This document shows, one piece after another, positions 41,983 through 51,141 of a DNA stretch of 64,000 nt. Position 1 is the stretch's first letter; the number at the start of each line of letters is the position of its first letter. Made by a program: the position numbers and the translations under genes. Origin of the DNA: Acutalibacter sp. 1XD8-33. Lineage in GTDB: Bacteria > Bacillota > Clostridia > Oscillospirales > Acutalibacteraceae. A model generated the notes under the pieces. That model was not told the origin of the DNA and made no database searches. It saw nothing but the letters and a program-made list of their open reading frames with translations. The stretch spans positions 124,001 through 188,000 of the forward strand of contig NZ_RAZF01000001.1 of assembly GCF_003612555.1 (NCBI RefSeq), in the 5' to 3' direction.

Positions 41983-43038
41983 ATGGGTAAAATTGTGAAC
42001 GTCGCCGTGGTGGGTTACGGCGGCATGGGCGGATGGCATACAAGGCGCCTGCAGGAGATCCCGGAGGTCCATCTGGCCGGAGTTTACGACATCCTGCCCG
42101 AGCGCAATCAGGCTGCGGAGGAGGCGGGGATCCACGCCTACGCCTCGTATGAGGAGCTGCTGGCCGATCCCGCCGTGGACGTGGTCACCGTGGCCATCCC
42201 CAATGACGCCCACCGGGACGTATGCATAAAGGCTTTGGAGGCCGGAAAGCTCGCCATCAGCGAGAAGCCTGTCACCATGTCTACCGCAGTGCTGGAGGAG
42301 ATGATCGCCGCCTCCAACCGCACGGGCTCTAAGTTTACCGTGCACCAGAACCGCCGCTGGGACGAGGACTTCCTGGTGGCCAAGAAGATCGTGGAGGACG
42401 GCCAGCTGGGCCGGGTATTCGCCATCCAGAGCCGAGTCCACGGCAGCCGGGGCATTCCCGGAGACTGGCGGAACACCAAGGAGCACGGCGGCGGCATGGT
42501 GCTGGACTGGGGCGTGCACCTGCTGGACCAGATGAACATGATGATGGGCCGGATGCCGGAATCCGTCTACGCCACCCTGTCCAACGTGACCAACGAGGAG
42601 GTGGACGACGGCTTCACCGCCACGTTCATGTTCCCCGATGAGAACGGCGGCATTGTGTTCACCGTGGAGGTGGGCACCAGCAACTTCATCAACCTGCCCC
42701 GGTGGTATGTGGAGGGCCTGAACGGCACCGCCGTCATCGAGGACTTCGCGGTCAACGGCAAGATCGTGGTAGCCACCAGCGACGAGAAGCACGACGCGGT
42801 GCCCATCGTCACCGCCGCGGGCCTGACCAAGACCATGGCCCCCCGCACCGACGACACCATCAAGGAGCTACCCCTGCCCCGGGTGGACACGGACATTAAA
42901 GATTACTACCGGAACATCGCCAAAGTGGTCAACGGCGAGGCCGAGCAGATTGTCACCCACGACCAGCAGCGGGAGCTCATGCGCCTGATGGAGGCCATTT
43001 TCGAGTCCGCCGAGAAAAACCAGGTGGTGAAATTTTGA
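41983..43038 (+). CDS. Gfo/Idh/MocA-family oxidoreductase
   Basis: A 351-residue NAD(P)-dependent sugar or inositol dehydrogenase-like protein. The Rossmann glycine loop is VAVVGYGGMGGWHTRRL, the catalytic-lysine motif SEKPVTMS, and the substrate-side segment KEHGGGMVLDWGVHLLDQMNMM. The substrate is unknown. TTGGAGGTAC precedes the ATG. A remnant of another gene and a nucleoside hydrolase gene follow, which suggests a sugar or nucleoside catabolic unit. Confidence 0.9.
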   Translation: MGKIVNVAVVGYGGMGGWHTRRLQEIPEVHLAGVYDILPERNQAAEEAGIHAYASYEELLADPAVDVVTVAIPNDAHRDVCIKALEAGKLAISEKPVTMSTAVLEEMIAASNRTGSKFTVHQNRRWDEDFLVAKKIVEDGQLGRVFAIQSRVHGSRGIPGDWRNTKEHGGGMVLDWGVHLLDQMNMMMGRMPESVYATLSNVTNEEVDDGFTATFMFPDENGGIVFTVEVGTSNFINLPRWYVEGLNGTAVIEDFAVNGKIVVATSDEKHDAVPIVTAAGLTKTMAPRTDDTIKELPLPRVDTDIKDYYRNIAKVVNGEAEQIVTHDQQRELMRLMEAIFESAEKNQVVKF

Positions 43039-43125
43039 TTGAAGACCGAAAAGGAACGCAAGGACACGTAGAAACCTCTGCTTTACGACCTCCGCCTGAT
43101 TTTCAGTACAGGTGAAAAAGAAGAA

Positions 43126-43230
43126 TATAGTTAATTCAGTTCAAAAGAATCAAAACATTCTTTTGAACCAGGCGGCAGAGCCGCCCAACTTGAGAATTGG
43201 ATTTTTCAATATCTCAAGTGAATTTACTAT
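43126..43230 (+). repeat. Family D short hairpin element, copy 4 (reference copy, 105 bp)
   Basis: The ends are TATAGTTAATTCA and TGAATTTACTAT, inverted with one difference. Three hairpins follow in order: TTCAAAAGAAT/ATTCTTTTGAA, GGCGGC/GCCGCC, and ACTTGAGA/TCTCAAGT. It ends exactly where a coding-like remnant begins at 43230. Confidence 0.7.
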
Positions 43231-43292
43231 TCACCCGGCAGGAGATTGTGGAGCTGCCGGATAAATTGGCGCTGGCCAAGGATCAGGAGTAA
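43230..43292 (+). pseudogene. C-terminal remnant of a lost gene
   Basis: After the family D element, the frame reads FTRQEIVELPDKLALAK and then DQE and TAA, with normal codon use. The stop lies 6 bases before the nucleoside hydrolase ATG, and its last codons hold the AGGAG ribosome site, as at a normal operon junction. No start or upstream part exists, so the 5' portion was probably removed when the repeat arrived. The parent family cannot be told. Confidence 0.45.
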
Positions 43293-43298
43293 AATACA

Positions 43299-44222
43299 AT
43301 GACATTGGAGCAGAGAATCCGGAACCTCGCCGTGCCCCAGGGCCCGGTGGACGTGGTGCTGGATACGGATACCTATAACGAGATCGACGACCAGTTCGCC
43401 CTGGCCTACCTTCTGCGCTCTTCGGACCGGCTGAACACCAGGGCCATCTATGCCGCGCCTTTTTTTAACGAGAATTCCACCGGCCCCGAGGACGGGATGC
43501 TCCGTAGCTATGAGGAGATCTTCAAGGTGCTGGAGCTGATGGGGGAGGAGCGGCCGGTATATAAGGGCTCTCCCCGGTATCTGCCGGACGAGCGCACCCC
43601 GGTGAAATCCCCCGCCGCAGCGGACCTGGCGGAGCGGGCGAAGGCCTATTCCCCGGAGCGCCCCCTCTACGTGGTGGCCATTGGGGCAATTACCAACATT
43701 GCCTCAGCCATTCTCCTCAGCCCCCAGGTGGCGGAGAATACGGTGGTGGTCTGGCTGGGAGGCCATGGCCTGGACTATCACGACACGGCGGAATTCAATA
43801 TGATGCAGGATGTGGCAGCGGCCCGGGTGGTCATGGGCAGCGGCGTCCCCTTTGTGCAGCTCCCCTGCATGGGCGTGGTCAGCGGCTTTGCCACGTCCCG
43901 CCCGGAGCTGGAGTATTGGCTGAAGGGCAAGAACCCCCTGGCGGACTACCTCCAGGCCAACACCATTGCGGCGGCGGAGAGCTACGCCAAGGGAAGCGCC
44001 TGGACCCGGGTGATCTGGGACGTGACCGCCGTGGCCTGGCTGCTGAACCAGGAGGACCGGTTTATGCTGTCCCGGGTGCGCCCCGCGGCCCTGCCCGCCT
44101 ATGACAACAAATACACCTTGAACCAGGACGGGCTCCTGATGCGGTATGTGTATCATATCCACCGGGACGCGCTGTTCACGGATCTGTTTACCAAACTGGC
44201 GGCTTCGGAAGAAGGACGCTGA
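43299..44222 (+). CDS. Inosine/uridine-preferring nucleoside hydrolase family protein
   Basis: A 307-residue nucleoside hydrolase fold. The calcium-binding motif is VVLDTDTYNEIDDQFAL (normally DTDPGxDD; here the two end Asp residues are kept with an Asn-Glu insert), followed by ITNIASAI, AEFNMMQDVAAARVV (the EFN substrate segment) and VIWDVTAVAWLL (the late Asp). It hydrolyses the N-glycosidic bond of ribonucleosides or related sugars. AGGAG lies 10 bases before the ATG. Confidence 0.88.
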   Translation: MTLEQRIRNLAVPQGPVDVVLDTDTYNEIDDQFALAYLLRSSDRLNTRAIYAAPFFNENSTGPEDGMLRSYEEIFKVLELMGEERPVYKGSPRYLPDERTPVKSPAAADLAERAKAYSPERPLYVVAIGAITNIASAILLSPQVAENTVVVWLGGHGLDYHDTAEFNMMQDVAAARVVMGSGVPFVQLPCMGVVSGFATSRPELEYWLKGKNPLADYLQANTIAAAESYAKGSAWTRVIWDVTAVAWLLNQEDRFMLSRVRPAALPAYDNKYTLNQDGLLMRYVYHIHRDALFTDLFTKLAASEEGR

Positions 44223-44289
44223 ACAAGGAAACCGAGAAAAGACCGGATATCCCAGAGCGCGCAGGCGTTTGGATACCTGGTCTTTTTTA

Positions 44290-44597
44290 AGTATGCTTTT
44301 TCAGAGAGTGTTTTGGGGTCTCGCCTGCCGGCTCGGTCGGGTCAGAACGGTTGCCACTGGCAACCTTCCCTCTCCGCAGCCAGAGTTAACCAAACTTTTA
44401 CCCTGGTTAGCTTTGACCGGTCCAGCTGGTCAACGTAAAAGTTTCGCCAGACTTTTCAAAGGCTACGGGGTTTTTAGGGGGCGACAATCGCCAGTGGCGA
44501 TTTCCCGTCGCCGACCGAACCGGCAGGTGAGAAGAACCCCTAAACCGCCGGAGGCCTGCGCAGCGAAGCGAGCGCCACTTTCAAAAAGTATACAAAA
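44290..44597. repeat. Family A multi-hairpin repeat, copy R6 (two inverted units)
   Basis: Two full units face in opposite directions. Minus-strand unit: palindrome 44349-44365 (GGTTG-CCAGTGG-CAACC), 8-base spacer, CCGACCGAGCCGGCAGG at 44324-44340. Plus-strand unit: palindrome 44486-44502 (AATCG-CCAGTGG-CGATT), 8-base spacer, CCGACCGAACCGGCAGG at 44511-44527. Between them are GACCGGTCCAGCTGGTC and the AAAGTTT/AGACTTTT hairpins also seen in R2 and R3. It separates two convergent genes. Confidence 0.82.
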
Positions 44598-44640
44598 AAA
44601 CAGGACCCCTCCTCCACATGAGAGGAAGGGTCCTGCTTTT
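44593..44640 (-). terminator. Terminator between convergent genes (SLH protein side)
   Basis: CAGGACCCcTCCTC pairs with GAGGAaGGGTCCTG around a 6-base loop. A residues precede and T residues follow the stem, so it can serve both strands. It is 17 bases from the SLH gene stop. Confidence 0.88.
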
Positions 44641-44656
44641 TTATGGGTTTTAGGGT

Positions 44657-47600
44657 TTAGTTGCTGGCGTTGGTGCCGTCCCATTCACTGGGCGTGACTC
44701 GGGGCACGAGGCGATAGCCGTCAATCAGCGTGGGATCCGCTTCGTTGCGGATGGGTTCCACGTTCAAGATGATGGAGAGAGGCTTCGACTGGAAATGGTA
44801 GCTGTTATCCGAGAGCCTGTGACTGAACTGGATGCGGTCGCCAGGGAAAGCGTCTTTCACGGTAAATTTAATCACTCGGGCAGGAGTGTCTGTACTACCA
44901 GGCACAAAGGAAAAACCGGTGGGGAGATTGGTGATATAATTTTGGATGCTCTGATATCCCTTAGACGTTTGGGCGTGGTTGAGCGGTCCGACGTCCAAGG
45001 GGATGAGCTTGCCGGGGCGGTCCTCCGTGTAGAAATAGGGATCCGCAGAGAAGGTGACAGTTAGGTCGCAGTCAATCTTCTGTGTGGCGGGATCATAGGA
45101 GAAGCGGTTGCCGATTACGCTGAACACCTGGATGGGCGTGCGGTCCGCAATCACCACAGGCCGGGTGGCGGCGAAGGAGAAGTTGGAGCGGTTTTCCCCG
45201 GTGCCGCTATAGCCGTAGGCAATCAGGCAGTACTCCTGGCCCTCTGCCATATCTGTCCACTTTTGGGGGCAGTCCACGGGGAAGGGGACGTTCTCGGAGA
45301 GGTCATCCTGGAAGAAACCAAAGGAACCCATGCCGATATCCGCCGGGGAGTCGATATACTGGGCGATGCGGTTTTTGATGGTGGGATTGGCGCACAGGTC
45401 AAAGAGAGAGCCCAGAGAGCGGCCGCTGGCATCCCGCATATCCTCCAGAATGGCGTCCAGAATGGTGTAATCCGCGCTGGTAACTGCTGTGCCGGTTTTG
45501 ATGGAGGAGATCATGGTTTTGTAGTCCTCGAATTTCTCGGGGTCCACATAGGCCGGGATTGTGGCGGGATTATCAGGGTCATAATTGGCAAAGTCTGCGG
45601 CAAAGGGCTTCTGGAGTACCTCGTCCATATCCTTGGTGTACTCAAAGAGCTTATACTTCACCGTGGCGTCCCGGTCCACATTGATGGTGGCCTGGGACTG
45701 GTTGTGGCTGATGGTGATGATGGGCTGGGTGATGGGGTCCGTCTTGAATTGATAGACCGTGACCTCAGAATAGATGTCCGTCTCGCCCTTGGTGACCAGA
45801 TACACATAGTAGACGGTGTCCGCAGCAAGGCCGGAGACGGTCTTGGTATTGTAGGCGGAGCCCGCGTCCATGGTGCCGCTGACGATCAGGGGGCTGATCA
45901 TGTCCGGGTCGGTGGGGGTGATGACATGGTTTTTGGCAGGGAAGTCGAACCGGTATTTTTCCGGCACAGTCTTGTCTGTGGTCAGGGTGTAGCCGGTGTA
46001 CTGGCCATCCTTGTTCGGATCGTTTTTCGGATCCAGGACAGGGCCGTCGCCGTCCAGCTCATAGGTGCCCTTGCCGTCCAGGGCAATGTAGGCTCTTTCG
46101 CTTTCAGTCAGCTGGACGCGGGAGGAGCCTCTGGCTGGACAGAGCACGGGAATACCGGTGGTTTTGTTCACCGGGGCCATCACATAGTAGACGGTGCCTG
46201 CCCGGTCCATGGTCACGCCCATGGTTACGCCGCTGGGAGTGGTCTTGAAGTCCGGGGTCTCGGAAATGAAGCTGGGGGCCTTGCCGTCATAGAACTGCTT
46301 GTTGCGGGTAAAGAGCTGGGGATCGGTGATGTTGGTGACGCCGCTGGGGCTTACACCGCTGGTGTTCACATCGTCCAGGGTAATGACACGGCCCAGGTCC
46401 GCATAGGAGCCGGAGACAAAGGTGACCCGGCAGGTGACCAGCTCGCTGAAGGTTTCCCGGTCGTCCTTGCCTACGCCCAGCTTTTTGAAGCGGATGGCGT
46501 ACTCGTAGACCATACCGTCGGTGTCGTTCATGCCGCCGTTGATGCCGTTGGTGTCTGTGTCGTAGGGCAGGTTGATGGCCCGGAAACGGCCGTTGCCCAT
46601 CTGCTTGATGAGGCTGGCGCTGCTCATGGCCGTGCCGGTGGGCACGATCACGCTCTGGGTATTCCGCTCCATGCCGTCCTGGCCCTTACCGGTAACCAGG
46701 TTCCATTCCTTGCTGGGGTCCCGGTTGGCGGGGTCCTGCACCCGGGTATAGAGCTCATACTCGCAGGTGATGTCGAACCAAAGGAGCATATCATAGAACA
46801 CGCTGTCATCCGCGGTGCTGGTGGAGCGGGGCTCGGCGGTGAAGGCGATATCCACCTCGTAGTCCTCAGCAGGATCATGAGCGCCGTCTGAGGTTTCCGC
46901 AGTGTGAATGAACAGGTCGCCCACAAAACGCTCCACATGGATTTGAGCGGAAACGGTCTGGAACTCCGGCAGAGAGGTGCGGCCCATGGGATTGTGCATC
47001 TCGGAGTCGTCGCCGATGTTTTGCAGCCGGAAGTAGTAGCGGGCGCCGCTCTTCAGCTTCACCGCGCCGTCGGCCACATTGTTGGTGGCGTGATAGGGGA
47101 AGCTGACGATGACCTCCTTGCCGTCCCGGTAGATCTGCACCTTCTCATAGTCGATGACCCAGTCGTCGCCTACGCCCTCGTCTCCCTTGATGTTCACGGG
47201 AACATTGGCGTCCGCGTCGTATAGGATGATGGAATCCCGAAGCACGGCCATCAGGTCGTCGTGGGCCTTCTGCTTATCCGCCTCGGAGGCAGTAGAGGAT
47301 TTCCAGGTGTTGTACATCTCGTCGTAGACGGCGTTGGTAATCTTGCCGATGGTGGAGTTGCTGGGCTGGAGATAGCGAATGGTTTCGTTGAACACCAGCT
47401 CAATGGTAGAATCGGCATAGGGAGTAGTGGGGCTGTCGTCCGGATACTTGTCAAAGCGCTGGGTGACGGTAGGCGGGGTCTCATCCAGGGTGTGAGCGAT
47501 GGACTTGTGGATGATCTCCGAATAGTTCCCGGCCAGGTCTTCGCCCAGATAGTACACATCGTACTCCGTCTCCTTGACGAGGCCGTTGATGGTGATGGTG

Positions 47601-49984
47601 AAGTCCTTGTTGGCCTGAACCGTCACCTTGCCGAAGCGGGTACCGGTAGAGCCGCCGGGTACGTTCATACCGTTCTTCACCTGGAGCTTAGCATATTCGC
47701 TCTTGAGGAAGTCCTCGTCGTCCGGACGGCTACCGTCGCTGGGAACGGGATATTCCGCGCCCTTGTCCACGCAGACCCAGTACACGGTGCCGTCCTCGTT
47801 CATGGAGTTGCTCATCTGTACGGAGGTGGCCGTGGTGGAGGTCTGGATCATATCGTCCCGGTTGAAGCGGGGCGGGGTGATGTCCTTGGTGGTGATTTCA
47901 TACTTGGTGACCTGAGAGCTCTTCTCGCCGTTGGCGTCGGTGAGCCACAGGTACAGGTCGTACTTGGTGTTCTCCTCTACCTCGCCGTAACCCTCGGCAA
48001 AGCCGTCCAGATCCATGTCCACGTCGGTGATCTTGAAGCTGTCCAGGGTGTTTTTCAGCAGGTGGACCCGGCCGTAGCCATAGGGATCCACAAAGGCGCT
48101 GGACAGGAACTCGGCGGTGGTGGGCTGGGTGCTGCCGGACCGCAGAAGTACATAGTAGAGGTCGCAGCTCTTGTTGGCCATCACGCTGGCCTGAATATCA
48201 ACGATCTCCGCGAAATCCAGGTCCGCGTTCTCCTCGTTGCGGGTGGGCGTGCGGTCGGCGAAGGTGGGGAACTCGGCGGTAAGCTCAGGCACGCTGTCAT
48301 TGGGCGTGGTGAACTTCTGGGACTTCACCGGGCTGCGCCGGCCGTGTGCGTCCAAAAGGAGCGCGGAGAGGTAATAGGTGCCATCGGGTTCTAGGCCGGT
48401 GATCTGGGTGGAGAATTCTTTCTTGGAGGCATCCACGGGGATGCTGCCAAAGGCTTTGAAACCGGAGCCGTACTGGGAGGGCTCGATCATCCGGTCGGCG
48501 TCGCTGTCATCCAGCATACCGCCAGCCGCGTCTGTAAGCGCCCAGTAAATGGTGCCCGCCTTGTTGGTGGAGAAGAAGCCCTCCGCCGAGGTGGGAGACA
48601 CGTTTTTCACCTTGGGATAGCCCTGGAGCAGATTGGGGTTTTGAGAGATCTCCTTGGCGATCTCAGAGTCCACATTGGGCTGGCCGTTAATTTCGGTGAC
48701 CACGCCGGGGCGCACCACAACCTTATCGGGCAGGATCTCGCAGGAGCTGCCGTTGGTGGTCACGTCCAGCTCGCCGATATCGCCGCTGCCAGTGACGTCG
48801 GTGCCGGTATCCAGCTGGATCTTATCTACAACGGCGTTTACCTCCAGCTTTAAATGGGAGCCGGTGGCCTCTTCCTCCACGGTGATGGAGGATACACTGC
48901 CGCTGCCGGTATCGCCTACGGTGAGGGTGGAGCCGGGGGTGCGGTTAAGCACATCCTTCATGTTGCCCGCGATGATGAACTCCCCGCCGTTAGGCCCTTC
49001 CAGATAAACCCGTTGCAGGCCTTTCTGGGGATTGCGCACGTCGTCCTGTATGTAGGCGTCGGAACGGACCAGGGTCTCAGGAATATTCGTAGTGCCCACG
49101 GCCCGCAGGGACACGAACTGGCCGGTGGCCGGGTCCACAATCAGTTTCTGAGCTTCCACATGGTTGAGCACAATACTGGCCTCGCCCTCCTGGGCCTCGC
49201 CGCCGCCGGAGATGATGATCTTACCCAGCACGCGCACGTTGTCCAGAAGCACATCGCCCAGGCCCACGCCGCCGGTAAGGTACAGGTCGCCGGCGATGGT
49301 GGTGTCCTTCAGGGTGACATGGGGGCTGTTAATGGTGACGTTGCCGAACACGCCGCCCAGCTTGTGTTCGCCCCGAGTGTTAATGAGTTCGCCCAGGCCA
49401 ACGCTGAGCATTTTAGCCACCTCGCCCCGGGAAACGCTTCTGCCGGGGGCAAAGGAACCGTCCGTCAGGCCGCTGATAATGCCGGCCAGCACGGCGGAGC
49501 GCACATAGATGCTGCTCCAGGTGTTGAACTTCTGCCCGTCGGTAAAGTCGGTGACTTCGCCGGGAGTCTCGTCCAGGCGCATACACCGGGCAATCAGGGT
49601 GAGGGCCTGCTCTCGGGTGACGGGGGCGTTGGGAGAGGCGGTGGTGGCGGAGGTGCCCCGGAAAATGCCCTCGTTATAGCCGGTGGCAATGTCGTCGTAG
49701 AACCAGTCCCTACGCCGGACATCCGTGAAGGGGATGGATCCGGTGCGGGTAAAACCAAAGGCCCGGTTCAGGGTGGCGATCATTTCCGCCCGGGTAATAG
49801 GGTCGCCGTCCCGCCCGTTGTTCATAACGCCCCACCGCTCCATCTTTTCCATATAAGGCTGGGCCCAGGAGACGGCAGAAGCGCCGGGAGAAATGGAAAG
49901 ATCCGTGGGCAGCACGCCCAGGAGCACCAGAGTGCACAGAACCAGGGCGGCCAGCCGCTGAAGATTTTTTTTACATTTGCTCAT
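44657..49984 (-). CDS. Very large S-layer homology (SLH) domain surface protein
   Basis: A 1775-residue exported protein. After a signal peptide (LAALVLCTLVLLGVLPTDLSISPGASA) come three SLH domains (about residues 40-85, 86-145 and 150-205; ITRAEMIATLNRAFGF, VTREQALTLIARCMRL and VSRGEVAKMLSVGLGEL), which bind pyruvylated cell-wall polymer. Residues about 210-440 look like a beta-helix (repeats such as VTINSPHVTLKDTTIAGDLYL). The long remainder has repeated Ig/fibronectin-like pieces with Asp-rich and KAGTIYWAL/EDGTVYWVC/RAGTVYYVM motifs. It probably builds or decorates the S-layer. It has a strong promoter and terminator. Confidence 0.9.
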   Translation of the reverse strand: MSKCKKNLQRLAALVLCTLVLLGVLPTDLSISPGASAVSWAQPYMEKMERWGVMNNGRDGDPITRAEMIATLNRAFGFTRTGSIPFTDVRRRDWFYDDIATGYNEGIFRGTSATTASPNAPVTREQALTLIARCMRLDETPGEVTDFTDGQKFNTWSSIYVRSAVLAGIISGLTDGSFAPGRSVSRGEVAKMLSVGLGELINTRGEHKLGGVFGNVTINSPHVTLKDTTIAGDLYLTGGVGLGDVLLDNVRVLGKIIISGGGEAQEGEASIVLNHVEAQKLIVDPATGQFVSLRAVGTTNIPETLVRSDAYIQDDVRNPQKGLQRVYLEGPNGGEFIIAGNMKDVLNRTPGSTLTVGDTGSGSVSSITVEEEATGSHLKLEVNAVVDKIQLDTGTDVTGSGDIGELDVTTNGSSCEILPDKVVVRPGVVTEINGQPNVDSEIAKEISQNPNLLQGYPKVKNVSPTSAEGFFSTNKAGTIYWALTDAAGGMLDDSDADRMIEPSQYGSGFKAFGSIPVDASKKEFSTQITGLEPDGTYYLSALLLDAHGRRSPVKSQKFTTPNDSVPELTAEFPTFADRTPTRNEENADLDFAEIVDIQASVMANKSCDLYYVLLRSGSTQPTTAEFLSSAFVDPYGYGRVHLLKNTLDSFKITDVDMDLDGFAEGYGEVEENTKYDLYLWLTDANGEKSSQVTKYEITTKDITPPRFNRDDMIQTSTTATSVQMSNSMNEDGTVYWVCVDKGAEYPVPSDGSRPDDEDFLKSEYAKLQVKNGMNVPGGSTGTRFGKVTVQANKDFTITINGLVKETEYDVYYLGEDLAGNYSEIIHKSIAHTLDETPPTVTQRFDKYPDDSPTTPYADSTIELVFNETIRYLQPSNSTIGKITNAVYDEMYNTWKSSTASEADKQKAHDDLMAVLRDSIILYDADANVPVNIKGDEGVGDDWVIDYEKVQIYRDGKEVIVSFPYHATNNVADGAVKLKSGARYYFRLQNIGDDSEMHNPMGRTSLPEFQTVSAQIHVERFVGDLFIHTAETSDGAHDPAEDYEVDIAFTAEPRSTSTADDSVFYDMLLWFDITCEYELYTRVQDPANRDPSKEWNLVTGKGQDGMERNTQSVIVPTGTAMSSASLIKQMGNGRFRAINLPYDTDTNGINGGMNDTDGMVYEYAIRFKKLGVGKDDRETFSELVTCRVTFVSGSYADLGRVITLDDVNTSGVSPSGVTNITDPQLFTRNKQFYDGKAPSFISETPDFKTTPSGVTMGVTMDRAGTVYYVMAPVNKTTGIPVLCPARGSSRVQLTESERAYIALDGKGTYELDGDGPVLDPKNDPNKDGQYTGYTLTTDKTVPEKYRFDFPAKNHVITPTDPDMISPLIVSGTMDAGSAYNTKTVSGLAADTVYYVYLVTKGETDIYSEVTVYQFKTDPITQPIITISHNQSQATINVDRDATVKYKLFEYTKDMDEVLQKPFAADFANYDPDNPATIPAYVDPEKFEDYKTMISSIKTGTAVTSADYTILDAILEDMRDASGRSLGSLFDLCANPTIKNRIAQYIDSPADIGMGSFGFFQDDLSENVPFPVDCPQKWTDMAEGQEYCLIAYGYSGTGENRSNFSFAATRPVVIADRTPIQVFSVIGNRFSYDPATQKIDCDLTVTFSADPYFYTEDRPGKLIPLDVGPLNHAQTSKGYQSIQNYITNLPTGFSFVPGSTDTPARVIKFTVKDAFPGDRIQFSHRLSDNSYHFQSKPLSIILNVEPIRNEADPTLIDGYRLVPRVTPSEWDGTNASN

Positions 49985-50095
49985 TTTAGTCCCTTTCTCT
50001 AAGTAGAGTCGTATGGTATCAAAAAGCTGAAAATTATTTGACGCACCGAAAAAATCCGGCTGTCCCCCTCCTTTCCTGTTCCAAAATATAAACTT

Positions 50096-50124
50096 ATTCT
50101 ATTCCATTTTTATGGAAAAATCAA
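50096..50124 (-). promoter_or_regulatory. Sigma-A promoter of the SLH protein gene
   Basis: On the minus strand TTGATT (50119-50124), a 17-base spacer and TAGAAT (50096-50101), followed by a leader of about 110 bases containing AGGAAAGGAGGGGG and then AGAAAGGGACT just before the ATG. Confidence 0.78.
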
Positions 50125-50148
50125 TATTTCTGTCAGATTTGCCAAATT

Positions 50149-50772
50149 TTACCGCCGACTCATCTTTTGCATCGATTTGAGTTGTACGTTAAAAACAGAT
50201 TCCCGCAGCATACTCTCCTGTTCGTTGAGCAGGTCCAGAAACTTGGCGGCAAAGAAATCGGTGCCGGATTCTTCCCACCGGCGCAGCACCTGGCAGGCCA
50301 GCAGCAGGGGAGCCGTGCGGGTGATGGGAATTACCACCTCCACCTGCTCTCCCGGCTGGAAGCTGATGCCTTCACAGGAAAAGCTGATGCCGCCGCAGCT
50401 CAGATCGTTGGCCTTGGCGGGATACCGGCCGGGCCGGCCGTCCATAGGATAGAGATAGGTTTCAAAGTCCACGGGCATGCGTAAGTTTTCCCGAACCCGG
50501 TCTTTGGTCAGTTCCCGGAGGGATTCCATAATCAGCAGATTTGTTTTGCGCTGGATCACATGGCCCAGCTTAGGAGAGATTTCCTCATCGGCGGGGACGA
50601 TCTGCACGTTTTCCGCCACAACCACCGCCTGGATATCCCCCTCGGTAATATTTACCTGAATGTTCATGCCGTCGGGAGGGCCTTCCAGACTGCCCCGGGC
50701 CAATACCCGGGAAGTGCTGCTGTCCAGGATCACGCACATATTTTTGGGCTTTTGCTTTTTGCTGAGAAACAT
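50149..50772 (-). CDS. PilZ-domain protein (putative c-di-GMP effector, YcgR-like)
   Basis: A 207-residue protein with an N-terminal YcgR-N-like half and a C-terminal PilZ domain at about 90-200. The c-di-GMP-binding residues are present: RVRENLRMPVDF (RxxxR) and NDLSCGGISF (DxSxxG). YcgR-type proteins slow the flagellar motor when c-di-GMP rises. It lies 12 bases after the FlhB-like gene and is the last of a three-gene minus-strand unit with flagellar-type genes. Confidence 0.85.
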   Translation of the reverse strand: MFLSKKQKPKNMCVILDSSTSRVLARGSLEGPPDGMNIQVNITEGDIQAVVVAENVQIVPADEEISPKLGHVIQRKTNLLIMESLRELTKDRVRENLRMPVDFETYLYPMDGRPGRYPAKANDLSCGGISFSCEGISFQPGEQVEVVIPITRTAPLLLACQVLRRWEESGTDFFAAKFLDLLNEQESMLRESVFNVQLKSMQKMSRR

Positions 50773-50784
50773 GGATAAAACCTC

Positions 50785-51141
50785 CTAGTTTGCTTCGGAT
50801 TCTTCCAGACCTGATTCCGGGTTCCGGGCCTGCCGGCGGTGGTCCTGACTCTGGCGCTCAAAATCAAAGTTGAGAAAATATACGTAAATTTCCACCACAG
50901 CCCGGTAGAGCTCTTCGGGAATTTCCTGACCCAGGTTCAGCTGGGAGAGAATGGTGGCCAGAGAGTTGTCCTCATAAATGGGTACGCCATTTTCCTGGGC
51001 CACGTCCAGCATTTTTTCCGCCAGGTATCCCATGCCGGAGGCCACGATTACCGGGGCGGAATCGCTTACTCCATATTGCAGGGCGACAGCCCGCTGGCGG
51101 GAGGGCCGTTTAGATTGCTGATCAGACCTTGACGTCGACAC
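50785..51141 (-). CDS. Stand-alone FlhB C-terminal domain protein (FlhX/YlqH-like)
   Basis: A 118-residue protein matching the cytoplasmic FlhB-C domain (AVALQYGVSDSAPVIVASGMGYLAEKMLDVAQENGVPIYEDNSLATILSQLNLGQEIPEELYRAVVEIYVYF) with no membrane part and no NPTH autocleavage motif. Such proteins can substitute for part of FlhB in the flagellar export gate. The start is GTG with GAGGTG upstream and overlaps the preceding FliK-like gene by 20 bases, the same pairing as ylqG-ylqH in Bacillus. Confidence 0.82.
   Translation of the reverse strand: MSTSRSDQQSKRPSRQRAVALQYGVSDSAPVIVASGMGYLAEKMLDVAQENGVPIYEDNSLATILSQLNLGQEIPEELYRAVVEIYVYFLNFDFERQSQDHRRQARNPESGLEESEAN

Noticed and set aside
44657-49984. 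Long plus-strand frames (up to 542 residues) opposite the SLH gene
   Set aside because: They are antisense shadows of a GC-rich gene: His/Val/Gly-rich, without ribosome sites or known domains.
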